A stretch of DNA of 64,000 nucleotides from assembly GCF_017309185.1 (NCBI RefSeq), contig NZ_JAEKJZ010000002.1, positions 310,001 through 374,000 of the forward strand. Direction: 5' to 3'. The stretch is from Roseibium aggregatum. Its GTDB lineage: Bacteria > Pseudomonadota > Alphaproteobacteria > Rhizobiales > Stappiaceae. The notes under the pieces are model-generated. The model was given only the letters and a program-made list of their open reading frames with translations. It was not told where the DNA came from and ran no database searches. This document shows positions 9,433 to 19,089 of this stretch, piece after piece. Position 1 is the stretch's first letter. Each line of letters starts with the position of its first letter. A program made the position numbers and the translations under genes.

Positions 9433-10199
9433 TGACCATGAGCGGACGGTCCGCGAACTGGCACCGCTTGGGGTTTGTCGCAGCGGCGTTCTTCGCCCTC
9501 GTCTTTATCCTCGCTGGTCCCGCCGCGGCTCAGGAAATCTCGGTCGGTTTCGGCGACGACGCAAGCCTGACAGAGCGCGCGGTACAGCTTGTCATATTGC
9601 TAACGATCCTGTCGCTCGCGCCTTCGATCCTGGTGATGGTGACCAGTTTCACGCGGATCGTCGTGGTCCTGTCCCTTCTCAGGTCGGCAATCGGACTGCA
9701 GACCGCGCCGCCGAACATGGTGATGATCAGTCTGGCGCTTTTTCTGTCGGCGTTCATCATGATGCCCACCCTCCAGGCGGCTTATGATGAGGGCGTACAG
9801 CCGCTGGTCGACGGCGACATCGAGTTCGATCAGGCGTTCGAACGGGCTTCGGACCCGTTCCGTACATTCATGCTGTCTCAGGTCCGCGAAAAGGACCTGG
9901 CCCTGTTTCAGGAGCTTTCCGGGCAGGAAGCGCCTGAGGGGCCAGAAGACCTGTCCATGGCCACACTCGTTCCCGCCTTCATGATATCCGAACTGCGGCG
10001 TGCGTTCGAAATCGGCTTCCTGCTCTATCTGCCGTTCCTGATCATCGACCTCGTGATCGCGTCCGTGCTCATGTCCATGGGCATGATGATGCTGCCACCG
10101 GTGGTGATTTCCCTGCCGTTCAAGCTGATTTTTTTCGTGCTCGTTGACGGCTGGAATCTGGTCGCCGGATCCCTGGTCAAAAGTTTCGGCGGCGGCTGA
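9432..10199 (+). CDS. fliP: Flagellar export gate protein FliP
   Basis: FliP forms the core pentamer of the flagellar export gate. The 255-residue product has a cleavable signal peptide (about 1-33, ending AAAQ), as is normal for FliP, then the conserved TSFTRIVVVLSLLRSAIG, a hydrophobic segment, a periplasmic acidic loop, and the C-terminal helices with FEIGFLLYLPFLIIDLVIAS and SMGMMMLPP. The start overlaps the fliO stop (TGATG); an alternative ATG lies two codons later. Confidence 0.96.
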   Translation: MTMSGRSANWHRLGFVAAAFFALVFILAGPAAAQEISVGFGDDASLTERAVQLVILLTILSLAPSILVMVTSFTRIVVVLSLLRSAIGLQTAPPNMVMISLALFLSAFIMMPTLQAAYDEGVQPLVDGDIEFDQAFERASDPFRTFMLSQVREKDLALFQELSGQEAPEGPEDLSMATLVPAFMISELRRAFEIGFLLYLPFLIIDLVIASVLMSMGMMMLPPVVISLPFKLIFFVLVDGWNLVAGSLVKSFGGG

Positions 10200-10305
10200 A
10201 CCGCCTCAAATCCGATTAAAAGTAGAGGAAAATTAAGATAGTAGTGCGAATACTGACACCTTGACGGGAGGCCATCGCCACCCATGGATACGTCGTGGTA
10301 AGTCG

Positions 10306-11385
10306 GTGATACAGCAGCAACTTGAACAACTCGCAAGGATCAGGGAACCGGAAGCCAGATCGAAGCTGATCCGCACCCTTGTCGGCGAGTATGCACGCTC
10401 TCAGGACTACGACCCCACCGATCTGGAACGCGATCTGTTTTCGAGGATCGTCCTGTCCGTTTTCGATCAGCTCGATCGGGCGGCACGCTACGAACTGGTG
10501 GTGAGGCTCGCCAAGACCGACCGCATCATTTCCGAACTGGCCGACCGGCTGGCACGCGAGGACTACGCGCTCTCCGAGCCTGTCATCGAGTGTTCCCCGG
10601 TCATCAGCCAGTCCGCCCTGCTCGGCCTGGCCAAGAACGGAGGCGACGACAAACGCCTGTCCGTCGCACGCCGTCCCGACCTCAGCGAAGAGATCTCCGA
10701 CACGCTCATCGCCCGGAGCAGCCGCAACGTCGTGCATTCCCTTCTCCACAACATGGATGCCCCCTTTTCCGTCCGCGGCACCCTCGCCCTTTTGATTTTC
10801 GCCAACACGGAAGTCGAAGTGCTTGCCGGCATCGCCAAGCGGGCCCTCAAGGACGAGGACTTTCTGGAGACCCTGACCTACGTTCTGGAAACCAACTGCC
10901 CTCTGATCCCGCCCCCCCTCAAGAAGGCGCTCGAAACGGGAGACCTGGAACGGCTTGCCCATCTCATCGACGACCTTGAGCGGGACGGCGACATCGAACT
11001 GGACGGCGTCCTGTATTGCCGCCATGAGGCCAGCATTCAAATCGCCAATGGGGAATTGTCCTTCGATGCGATCCTGCGCACCCTGTTCGAGGAACAGCGT
11101 CTGGACGCGGCGATCTGGCTGATCGGACGCAAGATCAACCTGTCCGACGATGTCGTTTCCGACACTCTGAAGTCCGACGCGGACGGTGCAATTCTGCGCC
11201 TAATGCTGCAGACCGGGATCCACGAGAAGACCTACCGCGACTTTCTGAAAGCCCGCTGCCAGTGGCTCGACCGCAGCACCCGGGCGATCCCGGAACTGGT
11301 GATGCGCTACAAGGCGGAACTGAAAAAGCCACGCCACTCCGGCACGCAGCCGCCCGCGAACATCACGGCGAACGCGGGGACATAA
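10306..11385 (+). CDS. DUF2336 family protein
   Basis: The product (359 residues from the GTG at 10306) is mostly helical and matches the alphaproteobacterial DUF2336 type: an N-terminal helix-rich part (QQLEQLARIREPEARSKLIR), a segment with EPVIECSPVIS and an alternating LI(A/V)R-type repeat pattern typical of the family, and an all-helical C-terminal half. Function is not established; some members lie near flagellar or cell-cycle genes. The start is uncertain. The frame is open to a TTG at 10261 without a ribosome site, and no ATG is in frame near the conserved part. It follows fliP by about 100 bases. Confidence 0.7.
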   Translation: MIQQQLEQLARIREPEARSKLIRTLVGEYARSQDYDPTDLERDLFSRIVLSVFDQLDRAARYELVVRLAKTDRIISELADRLAREDYALSEPVIECSPVISQSALLGLAKNGGDDKRLSVARRPDLSEEISDTLIARSSRNVVHSLLHNMDAPFSVRGTLALLIFANTEVEVLAGIAKRALKDEDFLETLTYVLETNCPLIPPPLKKALETGDLERLAHLIDDLERDGDIELDGVLYCRHEASIQIANGELSFDAILRTLFEEQRLDAAIWLIGRKINLSDDVVSDTLKSDADGAILRLMLQTGIHEKTYRDFLKARCQWLDRSTRAIPELVMRYKAELKKPRHSGTQPPANITANAGT

Positions 11386-11534
11386 GGTCGGCCCATAATA
11401 CCAAGCGAACCTCCAAAGGCCCCGGTCAGATGGGTCTCGTCATGAGCGTTTGCTACGACGCTCTGCCCAGGCAGCGGTCGATCTGACCTGAATTGAAATC
11501 CCGGGAACCAGTCAATCGGTGGCAAGCCCTGCCG

Positions 11535-14500
11535 TCAGCCCGCCTGTGGCTGCGCGTCCGCCGAAGCCTGATCCGGGCTGCGATTGGGAGACATGTACTG
11601 CCGGCGGTACTCTTGGAGGAAGGTCTCCAGCGAGTCGATTTCCGCCAGCCGGTTGGCAACCTCGAGAAACTCGACGCCTTGCGACGCCACCGGACGGGTG
11701 ACGATCTCGAAGGCCAGCGCCTCCGGACTGTCGGCCATCTTGCCCATGTATTTGGTCTGCAGCCGTTCCAGGCTGAGCTGGTCTCCGGCCAGAGAATAGG
11801 CAATGGCCGCGCGCAGGATGTCCCTGCGTTCCAGATCGTCCAGCGGAATATTGTCCGACCATCGGGAGCCGTGCATGGCCTCAAGCTGCTCGCCCGCATC
11901 CCGCCAGCTCTCGGCGGCCCAGAACGTGTCGGCCCGCAGCCGGTCGACATCGGAACCCCGCATGTTGCGGACCAGCTCCAGCGCCAGATCCGGCCGGCCG
12001 CTTTCCGTTAGCGCCCGCGCTTCGACGATGTTTCGCTGGCGTTCCAGCGTCGACGGCAGGCTCGCCTGCCGCGTGCGGTTGAGCACCCTGAGCGCTTCAT
12101 CCGCCTTGCGGTCCATGAGGTAAATCGCGGCGAGATCCGCGGCGATCTGGGCTCTAGCGGCTCCCTTCAGCCGGTTGTCGACCTGATGGCGCAGGAGTTC
12201 CGTCGCCTGGTCGAGAAGGTCGACCTCGACGAGGCGCTTCGCCAGAAGACGAACCATTTCGTCGCCTTGACGGCCGATCGGCGTCATCTCGCGAAAATCG
12301 TAATAAAGCGCCAGAGCCTTGACCGTCGGCATCTCGTCGGCCTTGCCGTCCAGGAAGAGGGCGTTGAAGAGACCGTTCATTTCTTCCTGGAGCAGCCGGG
12401 TGGTGTCGGAATCCGGATTGGCCTGCACCGCCGATTTCATGGCCTCGAACGCTTCCCGGTACTGGCCGCGCTCCGCATGGAGTTGCGCCAGAAACCGCAA
12501 CGTCTTCAATTCGATCTCGTCGCCGCGCCAGGAGGTCGCCAGAGCCGCCAGCCGGTCGATGGCCTCGTCCGCGTCGAGTTCCCCGTCCCTGTAACGTATG
12601 CGCAGGGCGCGATACTCCGCCTCGGAGGCACGTGGGCGGTCTTCCGACCGGGTCACCAGATCGAACACGGTCAGGGCTTCCTGAGACCGGCCCGAGGCAT
12701 CCGCCACCCGGCCGCGCAGAATGTCGTAGCGGGCAGCCTGGTCCGAGGTCACCTCACTCGGTTCGATCTCGGCCAGAACGGCGTTCGCGGCGCCGAAGTC
12801 GTTCACTTCGACAAGGGCCTGCGCCGCGGCAAGCTTGAACTCCGTCTGAATCGCTGGCGGATAATTGCCGATCACCGCGCGGCCACGCGGCATGGAAATG
12901 CGCGCGGCGGTCCAGTTGCCGAGCTTCACATCCACGATGGTCTGCCAGACGGCGGCGTCCGGGCTGTTTTTCAGATCGCGCCGGTTCAGATATGGATAGG
13001 CCGCGTCCGGGCGCTGCGCCATGGTCTGGGCGGCTCCCATCATCAGATTGAACGAACTGTCCTCGGCCAGCGCCGGCTCTTCTTCAAGCGCGAGCTTCAT
13101 CAGGCCGAGAGCTTCCGGGGCGAACTGATGTGCCAGATAGAAGCGGGCCAATGCCAGAAGCGGTTTGCGGCGCCTGCCTTCCGGGGCTGCGGTCAGCCGG
13201 TCCTGCAGCTCCTTCAGCCGGGACCGATACGCCTCCGGACCGAAGGTGCTCAGGGAAACGAATTCGATGGTCTCCGTCTCGTCCGGATCGACAATCGTGT
13301 TGAAGGCTCCCGTACCGCCTTTCAAATGCTTGCTCGACAGGGCGAGACCGCCACCTTTCTCGATGATGACGTCGTCCCCGAGGATCTTGACGTTCACATC
13401 GTCGGACTTGGTGACGAAAGCCACGCCTTGCGCCGAACTCAAGGCATCGAGGTCGACGAATTTCTGCGGTTTCAGAAGTCCGCGCGGCGGGCCGAACCCG
13501 GTGATCAGCGATATCGTGTCACCCACGAACGGATCGCTGATCGAGCGGATATTTTGCGGGTTCTTGTAGTGGACGCGCAACACGGACGCGCCGTCGTCCC
13601 TGATCGTGCGCTCAAGCTGGAGCGGAATGGACGGTTCAAGAATCAGATCACCGATAACCAGCGACCAGGCATTGCCGTCCACGCCGACCGTCGCAAGAAC
13701 AGGGTCGTTCATGTCCAGGCGCAGGATCTGGTAGTCGTCGAACTGTTGGACATCGATCGTTTCGGTCGTCTCCGCCAGGGCGGACATCATGCCGCGCGTG
13801 TCGATGGTCGCGTCGGTGTCGAAAACAAGCCAGATACTTTCGTTCCGCCGGAAGACGGCACTTGATACCGGTTCGGAAAACGGAAACACGACACGCACCG
13901 TGTTGCCGATCCTGCGCGCTTCCGCCGAAACGAAATTCCGGGTCGCTTCCGCGAAATTCTCGGGTGGCCGTTCAGGAGATGGCGGTCCCTGTTCGTAGTC
14001 CTGCCCGCCGGAGGCGCGCCAGGTCTCAGGAACGCCGGCTGGACGGGGCGGTAGCTGGATGCCGGCTGGAACCTCGCTGCCGCCGAGTGACTGAACATCT
14101 TGAACTTGCACCGCCGAGGCCGGCGCGCCAGGGTCCGGCGCTGCCGTCTGGGGCTCCGTATCGAGTGCCTGCACGGCCGGGATGCCGTTCTCGGCGGACG
14201 CCGGCTGCTGCGCGGGTGCAGCCGGAGCCTGTTTCGAAAGATCCAGCATCGGCGCCGGACGGACGATTTCCTCATCTTCCGGCGCGGCGTCTGAGAGCGG
14301 CAAAGCCCCGGCAGACTCAGGAGGGGCCTGCGGCTCCGCCTGGGCAACTGTCGTCGTGTCCACAGCGGCCGGAACTTCGGTGTCCCGGTTGTCGGCATCG
14401 GGAATCGCCGCGGTCACCAGTTCGTCATTCCCGTCTGCCGCAGCCGCTCCGGACATCGCTCCCATGAGAAGTTCGGGGGCGGGAAGCGTTTCGACCGCCG

Positions 14501-15857
14501 AAGCGGTCGTGCGCGTGATGTCATCCTCCGCATCTGCGACAACCGTCGTCTCGGGAGGCGCTTCGCCCGGTCTCGGTTTCCGTGGCGGTATAGCTGCCAG
14601 CCTGTCGCCTTGCGGTTCACCCGATGTCACGGCCACCGGCAAGGGGGCCTGCGACAGGGCGGTATTGAACTCAGCCCCGTCCTGCAGATTTCCCTGGACC
14701 CCGGGCGCTTCGTCCACCGCTCCCTGATCCGCGGGGGCTTGTACACCCTCCCCCTGCCCGGGTGGAGCCAACGGCACGGCCGTGTAGGCGGGTGACTCGT
14801 CGGCCCGTGACTCTTTCAGCGCGTTTCCAGCCCTCGCGCCCGCTGTGGGGGTGGATGGCTCTCCCCTTGGGTCCTTGACTTCCCTCGTGTCCCGCAACCC
14901 GGGCGCGGAAATCATGTTTTTCCTGTCGCCGTTCTCCCCGCCGGAGAGTTCCTTGTCGATCATCGCGTTGATCGGGTCGGTGGCCTGCATGTTTTCAGGC
15001 GTCACGTCGATCACATAGGTCTTTTCTTCGCGGAAGGCGCGGATGTCGACCGAGGGTTCCACACGCATCAGGAACTTCAGCTTGCCCTTGTCCAGAAACG
15101 CCGTCGCATCGATGACCCCCTGGGGCAGATGCGCTCGCAAATGCGAGACGTCGAGCTGGGCAGGATGACTGAAGGTAACCTTGATGATATCGTTTTCCCG
15201 CACGAAAGCGGTGTCGAAATTGACCGACCAGTCGAAGACCAGACGGGTGAAGGTGGGGTGCTCGCCGACATGCAGGCTCACCTCCGGGCCTTCCTGGACC
15301 TTCAGCCGCGCCTGCTCCAGGGCGCGCACCTTGCGCATTGCCGCTTCCGCCCGTTTGGCGAGTTCACGGACCACATCGTCGGGAAGCCCCGGCGGCAGAC
15401 CCGTCCAGCTCATTGGCAGAATGTCGACGAAAAGCTTCTCGCCCGCTTCCAGCGTGTTGATCTGGTACTGGCCCTTGAGGGCGAAGCGGATCGCACTGCC
15501 GTCCGGGTCGCGGCGGGCGATCGCGATATAATCGGTCAGATCGAGCGGCACGTCATCGACATTGATGTCGATCGGCTCCTCGAAGGAAATTCTCAAGACG
15601 CCACCGGTGATCACGGCATCAAAGACCGGCAGCAGCGTCCGGTCCTTGAACGTCAGAACCATCCGGCCGTAGCCCTCTTCCTGAGAGACCGAGAGATCGA
15701 CCGGATCGAGGGTTTGAGCCAACGCTGCCCCGCCCAGAGGCGAAAACGCGACAAGCAGCCATAGGCAAAGCATGGCGGCACCACGCACAGCCGATCGAGC
15801 TCCGCGATTTTCAGCGGATTGGCAGGCTTTCCGAGATGTCAGGAATGGTCCTGGCAA
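11535..15857 (-). CDS. Giant exported TPR-repeat protein of the flagellar cluster
   Basis: The 1440-residue product begins with a signal sequence (cleavage near AALAQ, about residue 48). An N-terminal beta-rich region (about 50-300) looks like a periplasmic binding domain: it contains two similar modules around SISFEEPIDI-type strands. Residues about 310-640 are low-complexity, rich in Pro, Ala, Gln and Glu. A second beta region (about 660-840) repeats the pattern, and residues about 900-1400 are helical TPR-like repeats. It lies at the end of fliL-fliM-DUF6468-motE, 92 bases after motE. In Rhizobium MotE is a chaperone for the periplasmic motor protein MotC, so a periplasmic motor role is possible, but similarity to MotC is not evident. 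The start is a TTG; an ATG at 15773 is an alternative. Confidence 0.75.
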   Translation of the reverse strand: MPGPFLTSRKACQSAENRGARSAVRGAAMLCLWLLVAFSPLGGAALAQTLDPVDLSVSQEEGYGRMVLTFKDRTLLPVFDAVITGGVLRISFEEPIDINVDDVPLDLTDYIAIARRDPDGSAIRFALKGQYQINTLEAGEKLFVDILPMSWTGLPPGLPDDVVRELAKRAEAAMRKVRALEQARLKVQEGPEVSLHVGEHPTFTRLVFDWSVNFDTAFVRENDIIKVTFSHPAQLDVSHLRAHLPQGVIDATAFLDKGKLKFLMRVEPSVDIRAFREEKTYVIDVTPENMQATDPINAMIDKELSGGENGDRKNMISAPGLRDTREVKDPRGEPSTPTAGARAGNALKESRADESPAYTAVPLAPPGQGEGVQAPADQGAVDEAPGVQGNLQDGAEFNTALSQAPLPVAVTSGEPQGDRLAAIPPRKPRPGEAPPETTVVADAEDDITRTTASAVETLPAPELLMGAMSGAAAADGNDELVTAAIPDADNRDTEVPAAVDTTTVAQAEPQAPPESAGALPLSDAAPEDEEIVRPAPMLDLSKQAPAAPAQQPASAENGIPAVQALDTEPQTAAPDPGAPASAVQVQDVQSLGGSEVPAGIQLPPRPAGVPETWRASGGQDYEQGPPSPERPPENFAEATRNFVSAEARRIGNTVRVVFPFSEPVSSAVFRRNESIWLVFDTDATIDTRGMMSALAETTETIDVQQFDDYQILRLDMNDPVLATVGVDGNAWSLVIGDLILEPSIPLQLERTIRDDGASVLRVHYKNPQNIRSISDPFVGDTISLITGFGPPRGLLKPQKFVDLDALSSAQGVAFVTKSDDVNVKILGDDVIIEKGGGLALSSKHLKGGTGAFNTIVDPDETETIEFVSLSTFGPEAYRSRLKELQDRLTAAPEGRRRKPLLALARFYLAHQFAPEALGLMKLALEEEPALAEDSSFNLMMGAAQTMAQRPDAAYPYLNRRDLKNSPDAAVWQTIVDVKLGNWTAARISMPRGRAVIGNYPPAIQTEFKLAAAQALVEVNDFGAANAVLAEIEPSEVTSDQAARYDILRGRVADASGRSQEALTVFDLVTRSEDRPRASEAEYRALRIRYRDGELDADEAIDRLAALATSWRGDEIELKTLRFLAQLHAERGQYREAFEAMKSAVQANPDSDTTRLLQEEMNGLFNALFLDGKADEMPTVKALALYYDFREMTPIGRQGDEMVRLLAKRLVEVDLLDQATELLRHQVDNRLKGAARAQIAADLAAIYLMDRKADEALRVLNRTRQASLPSTLERQRNIVEARALTESGRPDLALELVRNMRGSDVDRLRADTFWAAESWRDAGEQLEAMHGSRWSDNIPLDDLERRDILRAAIAYSLAGDQLSLERLQTKYMGKMADSPEALAFEIVTRPVASQGVEFLEVANRLAEIDSLETFLQEYRRQYMSPNRSPDQASADAQPQAG

Positions 15858-15949
15858 GGTGCTCTGTCCCTGGATGACGGCAACACTCTTTTGTAAACAA
15901 GTGTTCTTAACGTGCCCTTACGCGGTCCTTATAAAACCGCTCTCTTCTT

Positions 15950-16681
15950 TCAGTTTGACGGGATTTTCGGCAAGACATCCTGCATGGGACCCTGCGTCAC
16001 TTTCGCCTCGTTTGCATCTTCGTCCTGGTTGGGGTCGTCGCTGGCGATGGCAACGGTCAGCTTTTCCGCGGCCTCGGGCGACATCTTGGCAAGAATGGCG
16101 GCCATCTTCCTGGCCTTCATCTGCCGCACGACCTTCAGCAGGATCGGCATGCTGAGCCGGTCGAAAATCCGCGCGGCATCCTTGGGCTTCATGTTCTCGT
16201 ACATGGTCACCAGAGCCGCGATATCGTCTCTTTCCTGTTCTTCCTTTTGCTCGACCGTCTCGCCGATGCTTTCTTCCAGCTTGCGTAGCTCATCGAGCTG
16301 CTTCTGGATGCGCTGCTCGGTCGCCTTCAGGAGCTTTTCCCTGAGATCCAGTTGACCTTCCTGCTCCTGAAGGGTTTCACGCCGCTTGCCCAGGCTCTCC
16401 AGGACCGCTCTTTCGGCCGCGGATCCGCCAATTTCCAGGCTTTGCGGAAGAACGGGCTGTTCCTCGGCATCTTCACCGGCCGTTTCCGCGGCGGCTGGAT
16501 CCGTGTTTTCGCCCGCCATATCCGGCGCGGCTTCACCTGCGTTCTCAGTGGCTGTTTCCTGCGCGACCGCGCCATTGATGGGAATGCTGGCGCTGTTCGG
16601 CCCCAAAACGAGGCCGAGCAGCTTCAGGGCAAGCAGGGCGCTCGCCGATAATCCCAAAAGTGGCAGCAGCCTCAGGTTCAT
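15950..16681 (-). CDS. motE: MotE-like periplasmic motility protein
   Basis: The 243-residue product has an N-terminal membrane anchor (about 7-30), an acidic Ala/Glu-rich linker, a coiled coil (about 95-155, rich in Leu, Gln, Glu and Lys) and a C-terminal MgtE-N-like helical domain with MKPKDAARIFDRLSMPILLK and KMAAILAKMSPEAAEKL. This arrangement is that of MotE, described in Sinorhizobium as a periplasmic chaperone for MotC. The start overlaps the stop of the DUF6468 gene (ATGA), so the two are translationally coupled. Confidence 0.82.
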   Translation of the reverse strand: MNLRLLPLLGLSASALLALKLLGLVLGPNSASIPINGAVAQETATENAGEAAPDMAGENTDPAAAETAGEDAEEQPVLPQSLEIGGSAAERAVLESLGKRRETLQEQEGQLDLREKLLKATEQRIQKQLDELRKLEESIGETVEQKEEQERDDIAALVTMYENMKPKDAARIFDRLSMPILLKVVRQMKARKMAAILAKMSPEAAEKLTVAIASDDPNQDEDANEAKVTQGPMQDVLPKIPSN

Positions 16682-17280
16682 GCGGCGGCGCCCTTGCGCT
16701 TGCGGAACTGTTCCAGCCGGGCGGTCGCTTCCGCCGCAGCACTTCTTATGTCGGAGGCACGGCTGCCGCGCTTGCGCTCCGCTTCCACGGGGGGCGCGGC
16801 AGGTGCCGCAGGCGTCGTCAGGAAGGCGTAGTCAGCCGCCGGCGCCTCGTTGGAATACACCGGCCGCTCGCCATAAGCCTGATGTTCCACGGCATAGGCG
16901 TCGCGCTGGGGGGGATCGCGGCGGGCGGCGTCCCGTTCGGTCGTGGCGGCACGGGCGGCTTCCGCGATTTGCGAAATCCGGGCAAAAATCTTTTCGCCTT
17001 CTCCGACCTGCCGGGCGAGAACGCCGGACATGGATTCGGCCTGCTTCAAACGGCTGCCCAGGGTCTTGTCGGCCTCCGCTGCGGTGGTCTTCAGCCCCAG
17101 GATCGCCCGCTCGGCGATTTCCGTCGCGGTCATGAGCTCCGAAATGGTCGCCCGCAGCACTTCCTCATCGGCCCTGAGCCTTTGAAGACGGCGGTTCAGC
17201 ATCCAGCAATAACCGATGGTAATCAGCAACAGGACCGCGACCAGCCCTTCAATGATCATTCCGAGTGGCAATGTGGTCAT
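16678..17280 (-). CDS. DUF6468 membrane-anchored flagellar-cluster protein
   Basis: The 200-residue product has one N-terminal membrane helix (about 9-27), a coiled-coil region (about 30-105) with regular Leu/Ala/Glu spacing, a polar and Pro-rich middle, and a basic C-terminus ending RKRKGAAA. It resembles an alphaproteobacterial family found between fliM and motE (DUF6468); function is unknown. The ATG at 17280 overlaps the fliM stop, and the stop overlaps the motE start. The same frame is open upstream into fliM, but that part is a shadow of fliM. Confidence 0.75.
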   Translation of the reverse strand: MTTLPLGMIIEGLVAVLLLITIGYCWMLNRRLQRLRADEEVLRATISELMTATEIAERAILGLKTTAAEADKTLGSRLKQAESMSGVLARQVGEGEKIFARISQIAEAARAATTERDAARRDPPQRDAYAVEHQAYGERPVYSNEAPAADYAFLTTPAAPAAPPVEAERKRGSRASDIRSAAAEATARLEQFRKRKGAAA

Positions 17281-18515
17281 TGTTGCTCCATTTCGCTTTG
17301 CATGGCGCGCTCGAAAGCGGCCAGGGTCATTTTCGGCTTGCGCAGGTTCTGGGCGACCCTGATGGCAATGGAATCCTCCACCTTGCCAAGGGTTCCCTCG
17401 GTCAGCTCGACATTGCCGCATTTTATCGTGACCGGATCGCTTGGGTCGATGTCGAAAACCAATGTTTGCCCAACATCCAGGCTCAAAACCCGGCCGAGCG
17501 GCAGATAAGTTTCGTAAAGAACCGCGTCGACCTCGACTTCCGCAGCGTGAATCTCGGTCGCCAGGTGACCTTCCCAGATCGGATCGCGGCCGAATTTCTC
17601 GCCCATGAACATCTGAAGCAGCAAATCGCGAATCGGCTCCAGCGTCGCATAGGGCATCATGATCTCGACCGAGCCGCCCCGGTCTTCCATGTCGATCCGG
17701 AGTTCGACGAGGATAGCCGCGTTGGCGGGTCTGGAAATTGCCGCGAAGCGCGGATTGGTCTCCAGCCGCTCGAGATTGAAATGCACCGGCGAAAGGGGAG
17801 CGAACGCCTGTTCCGCATCCTGAAGGATCAGGGACACCATCTGTTGAACGAGGCCGGTCTCGATCGTCGTGTAGGGACGGCCTTCGACACGCACGGCGGA
17901 CGTCCCCCGCCCGCCGCCGAGCAGCACGTCGATGATCGAGTAGATCAGGCTCGACTCCACGGTGATCAGACCGAAACCGTCCCATTCTTCCGCCTTGAAC
18001 ACCCCCAGGATGGCCGGCAGCGGGATGGAATTCAGATAGTCGCCGAAACGGACCGAACTGATGGAATCGAGCGAGACTTCCACGTTGTCGGAGGTAAAGT
18101 TGCGCAGCGAGGTCGTCGTCAGGCGCACCAGGCGGTCGAACACGATTTCGAGCATCGGCAGACGCTCGTAAGAGACCATCGCCGAATTGATGAGCGCCCG
18201 GATGCCGCTCTGGTCGCCGGCGATCGTGTCCTCGATATTGAAACCGAGAAGGTTGTCGATTTCCTCCTGGTTGAGCACGCGGTCGGCGCCACGGGTGGCG
18301 TTTTCCAGATCCGGCTCGCTGTCGTCGATCATCGCCGCCCATTGGGCCGCCATGTCGTCCGAGCTCCCCGCGCCCTGCTCCTCCAGCGCGGCGCCCCAGG
18401 CGGCGGCGAGATCGTCGTCGTCGTCGCCTCCCGCGCCCTGCTCCGCAAGCGCGGCGCCCCAGGCATCGGCCATGTCCTCTTCGGACAGGTCGTCGTCTTC
18501 GTCGGTATCAGCCAT
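17277..18515 (-). CDS. fliM: Flagellar motor switch protein FliM
   Basis: FliM is the middle C-ring component that binds phosphorylated CheY. The 412-residue product has the CheY-binding motif LNQEEIDNLLGF at about 81-92, the middle domain (SYERLPMLEIVFDRLVR, SLIYSIIDVLLGGGRG, about 130-280) and a C-terminal SpoA domain (about 330-400). The motif is usually at the very N-terminus; here it follows an 80-residue acidic extension with three copies of a D-D/M-A-x-x-W-x-A unit (about 13-24, 35-46 and 53-64). It starts 8 bases after fliL. Confidence 0.95.
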   Translation of the reverse strand: MADTDEDDDLSEEDMADAWGAALAEQGAGGDDDDDLAAAWGAALEEQGAGSSDDMAAQWAAMIDDSEPDLENATRGADRVLNQEEIDNLLGFNIEDTIAGDQSGIRALINSAMVSYERLPMLEIVFDRLVRLTTTSLRNFTSDNVEVSLDSISSVRFGDYLNSIPLPAILGVFKAEEWDGFGLITVESSLIYSIIDVLLGGGRGTSAVRVEGRPYTTIETGLVQQMVSLILQDAEQAFAPLSPVHFNLERLETNPRFAAISRPANAAILVELRIDMEDRGGSVEIMMPYATLEPIRDLLLQMFMGEKFGRDPIWEGHLATEIHAAEVEVDAVLYETYLPLGRVLSLDVGQTLVFDIDPSDPVTIKCGNVELTEGTLGKVEDSIAIRVAQNLRKPKMTLAAFERAMQSEMEQQ

Positions 18516-18523
18516 TCACAACG

Positions 18524-19030
18524 TCACTGAACAAGGATTTCCTTGAACAGAACCCCTTCCACCTTTGCCGGGTAAACCGACAGATTGATCCGCCTGAGCA
18601 ATTCTTCCTTCAGGCGGAACAGACCGGCGGATCCTTCCAGATCCGCGGGGCGAAGCTCGCGCAAGTAAATCTGGAACGCATCCAGAATACGCGGCAGGTA
18701 TGGTTCGATCTGCTCGATCATGGCGCGATTCTCAACCTCAAGCGCAATCCGAACCTTCAGATAGGTCGTGCGTCCGTCGGTCGACAGGTTCACCGTCATT
18801 TCGGGAAGATCGTAAAAGACCACCGGCTTTTGAACTTCCTGCGGCGCCTCACCAGCGCCCGGCGCGGGTTCCGGATCGCCTGCCAGGAGAAAGAAGTAGG
18901 CCGCCCCGCCCGCTGCGAGCAGAACGACGAGACCGATCCCACCGAACAGAATTAGCTTTTTCTTCCCGCCTTTGGCAGCGCCTTCGGCGTCTTCAGCCTC
19001 GTCGCCGGCCGCGGCGTCTTCGTCAGCCAT
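18524..19030 (-). CDS. fliL: Flagellar basal body-associated protein FliL
   Basis: FliL is a single-pass membrane protein that surrounds the stator at the motor. The 168-residue product has a charged cytoplasmic start, a membrane helix (about 27-48) and a periplasmic stomatin-like domain with FYDLPEMTVNLSTDGR, LKVRIALEVE and a C-terminal VEGVLFKEILVQ, all typical of FliL. It is the first gene of the minus operon that continues into fliM, and a CtrA-type box lies about 60 bases upstream. Confidence 0.94.
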   Translation of the reverse strand: MADEDAAAGDEAEDAEGAAKGGKKKLILFGGIGLVVLLAAGGAAYFFLLAGDPEPAPGAGEAPQEVQKPVVFYDLPEMTVNLSTDGRTTYLKVRIALEVENRAMIEQIEPYLPRILDAFQIYLRELRPADLEGSAGLFRLKEELLRRINLSVYPAKVEGVLFKEILVQ

Positions 19031-19089
19031 TCCGCACTCCGCATCTTCGAGCGCTCGCGCGCGCTCAATTATTACTAAAGAGTTAATGG

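Noticed and set aside
12186..13865. A 559-codon open frame opposite the giant TPR gene
   Set aside because: Composition is that of a GC-rich antisense shadow, with no ribosome site and no recognisable domain.
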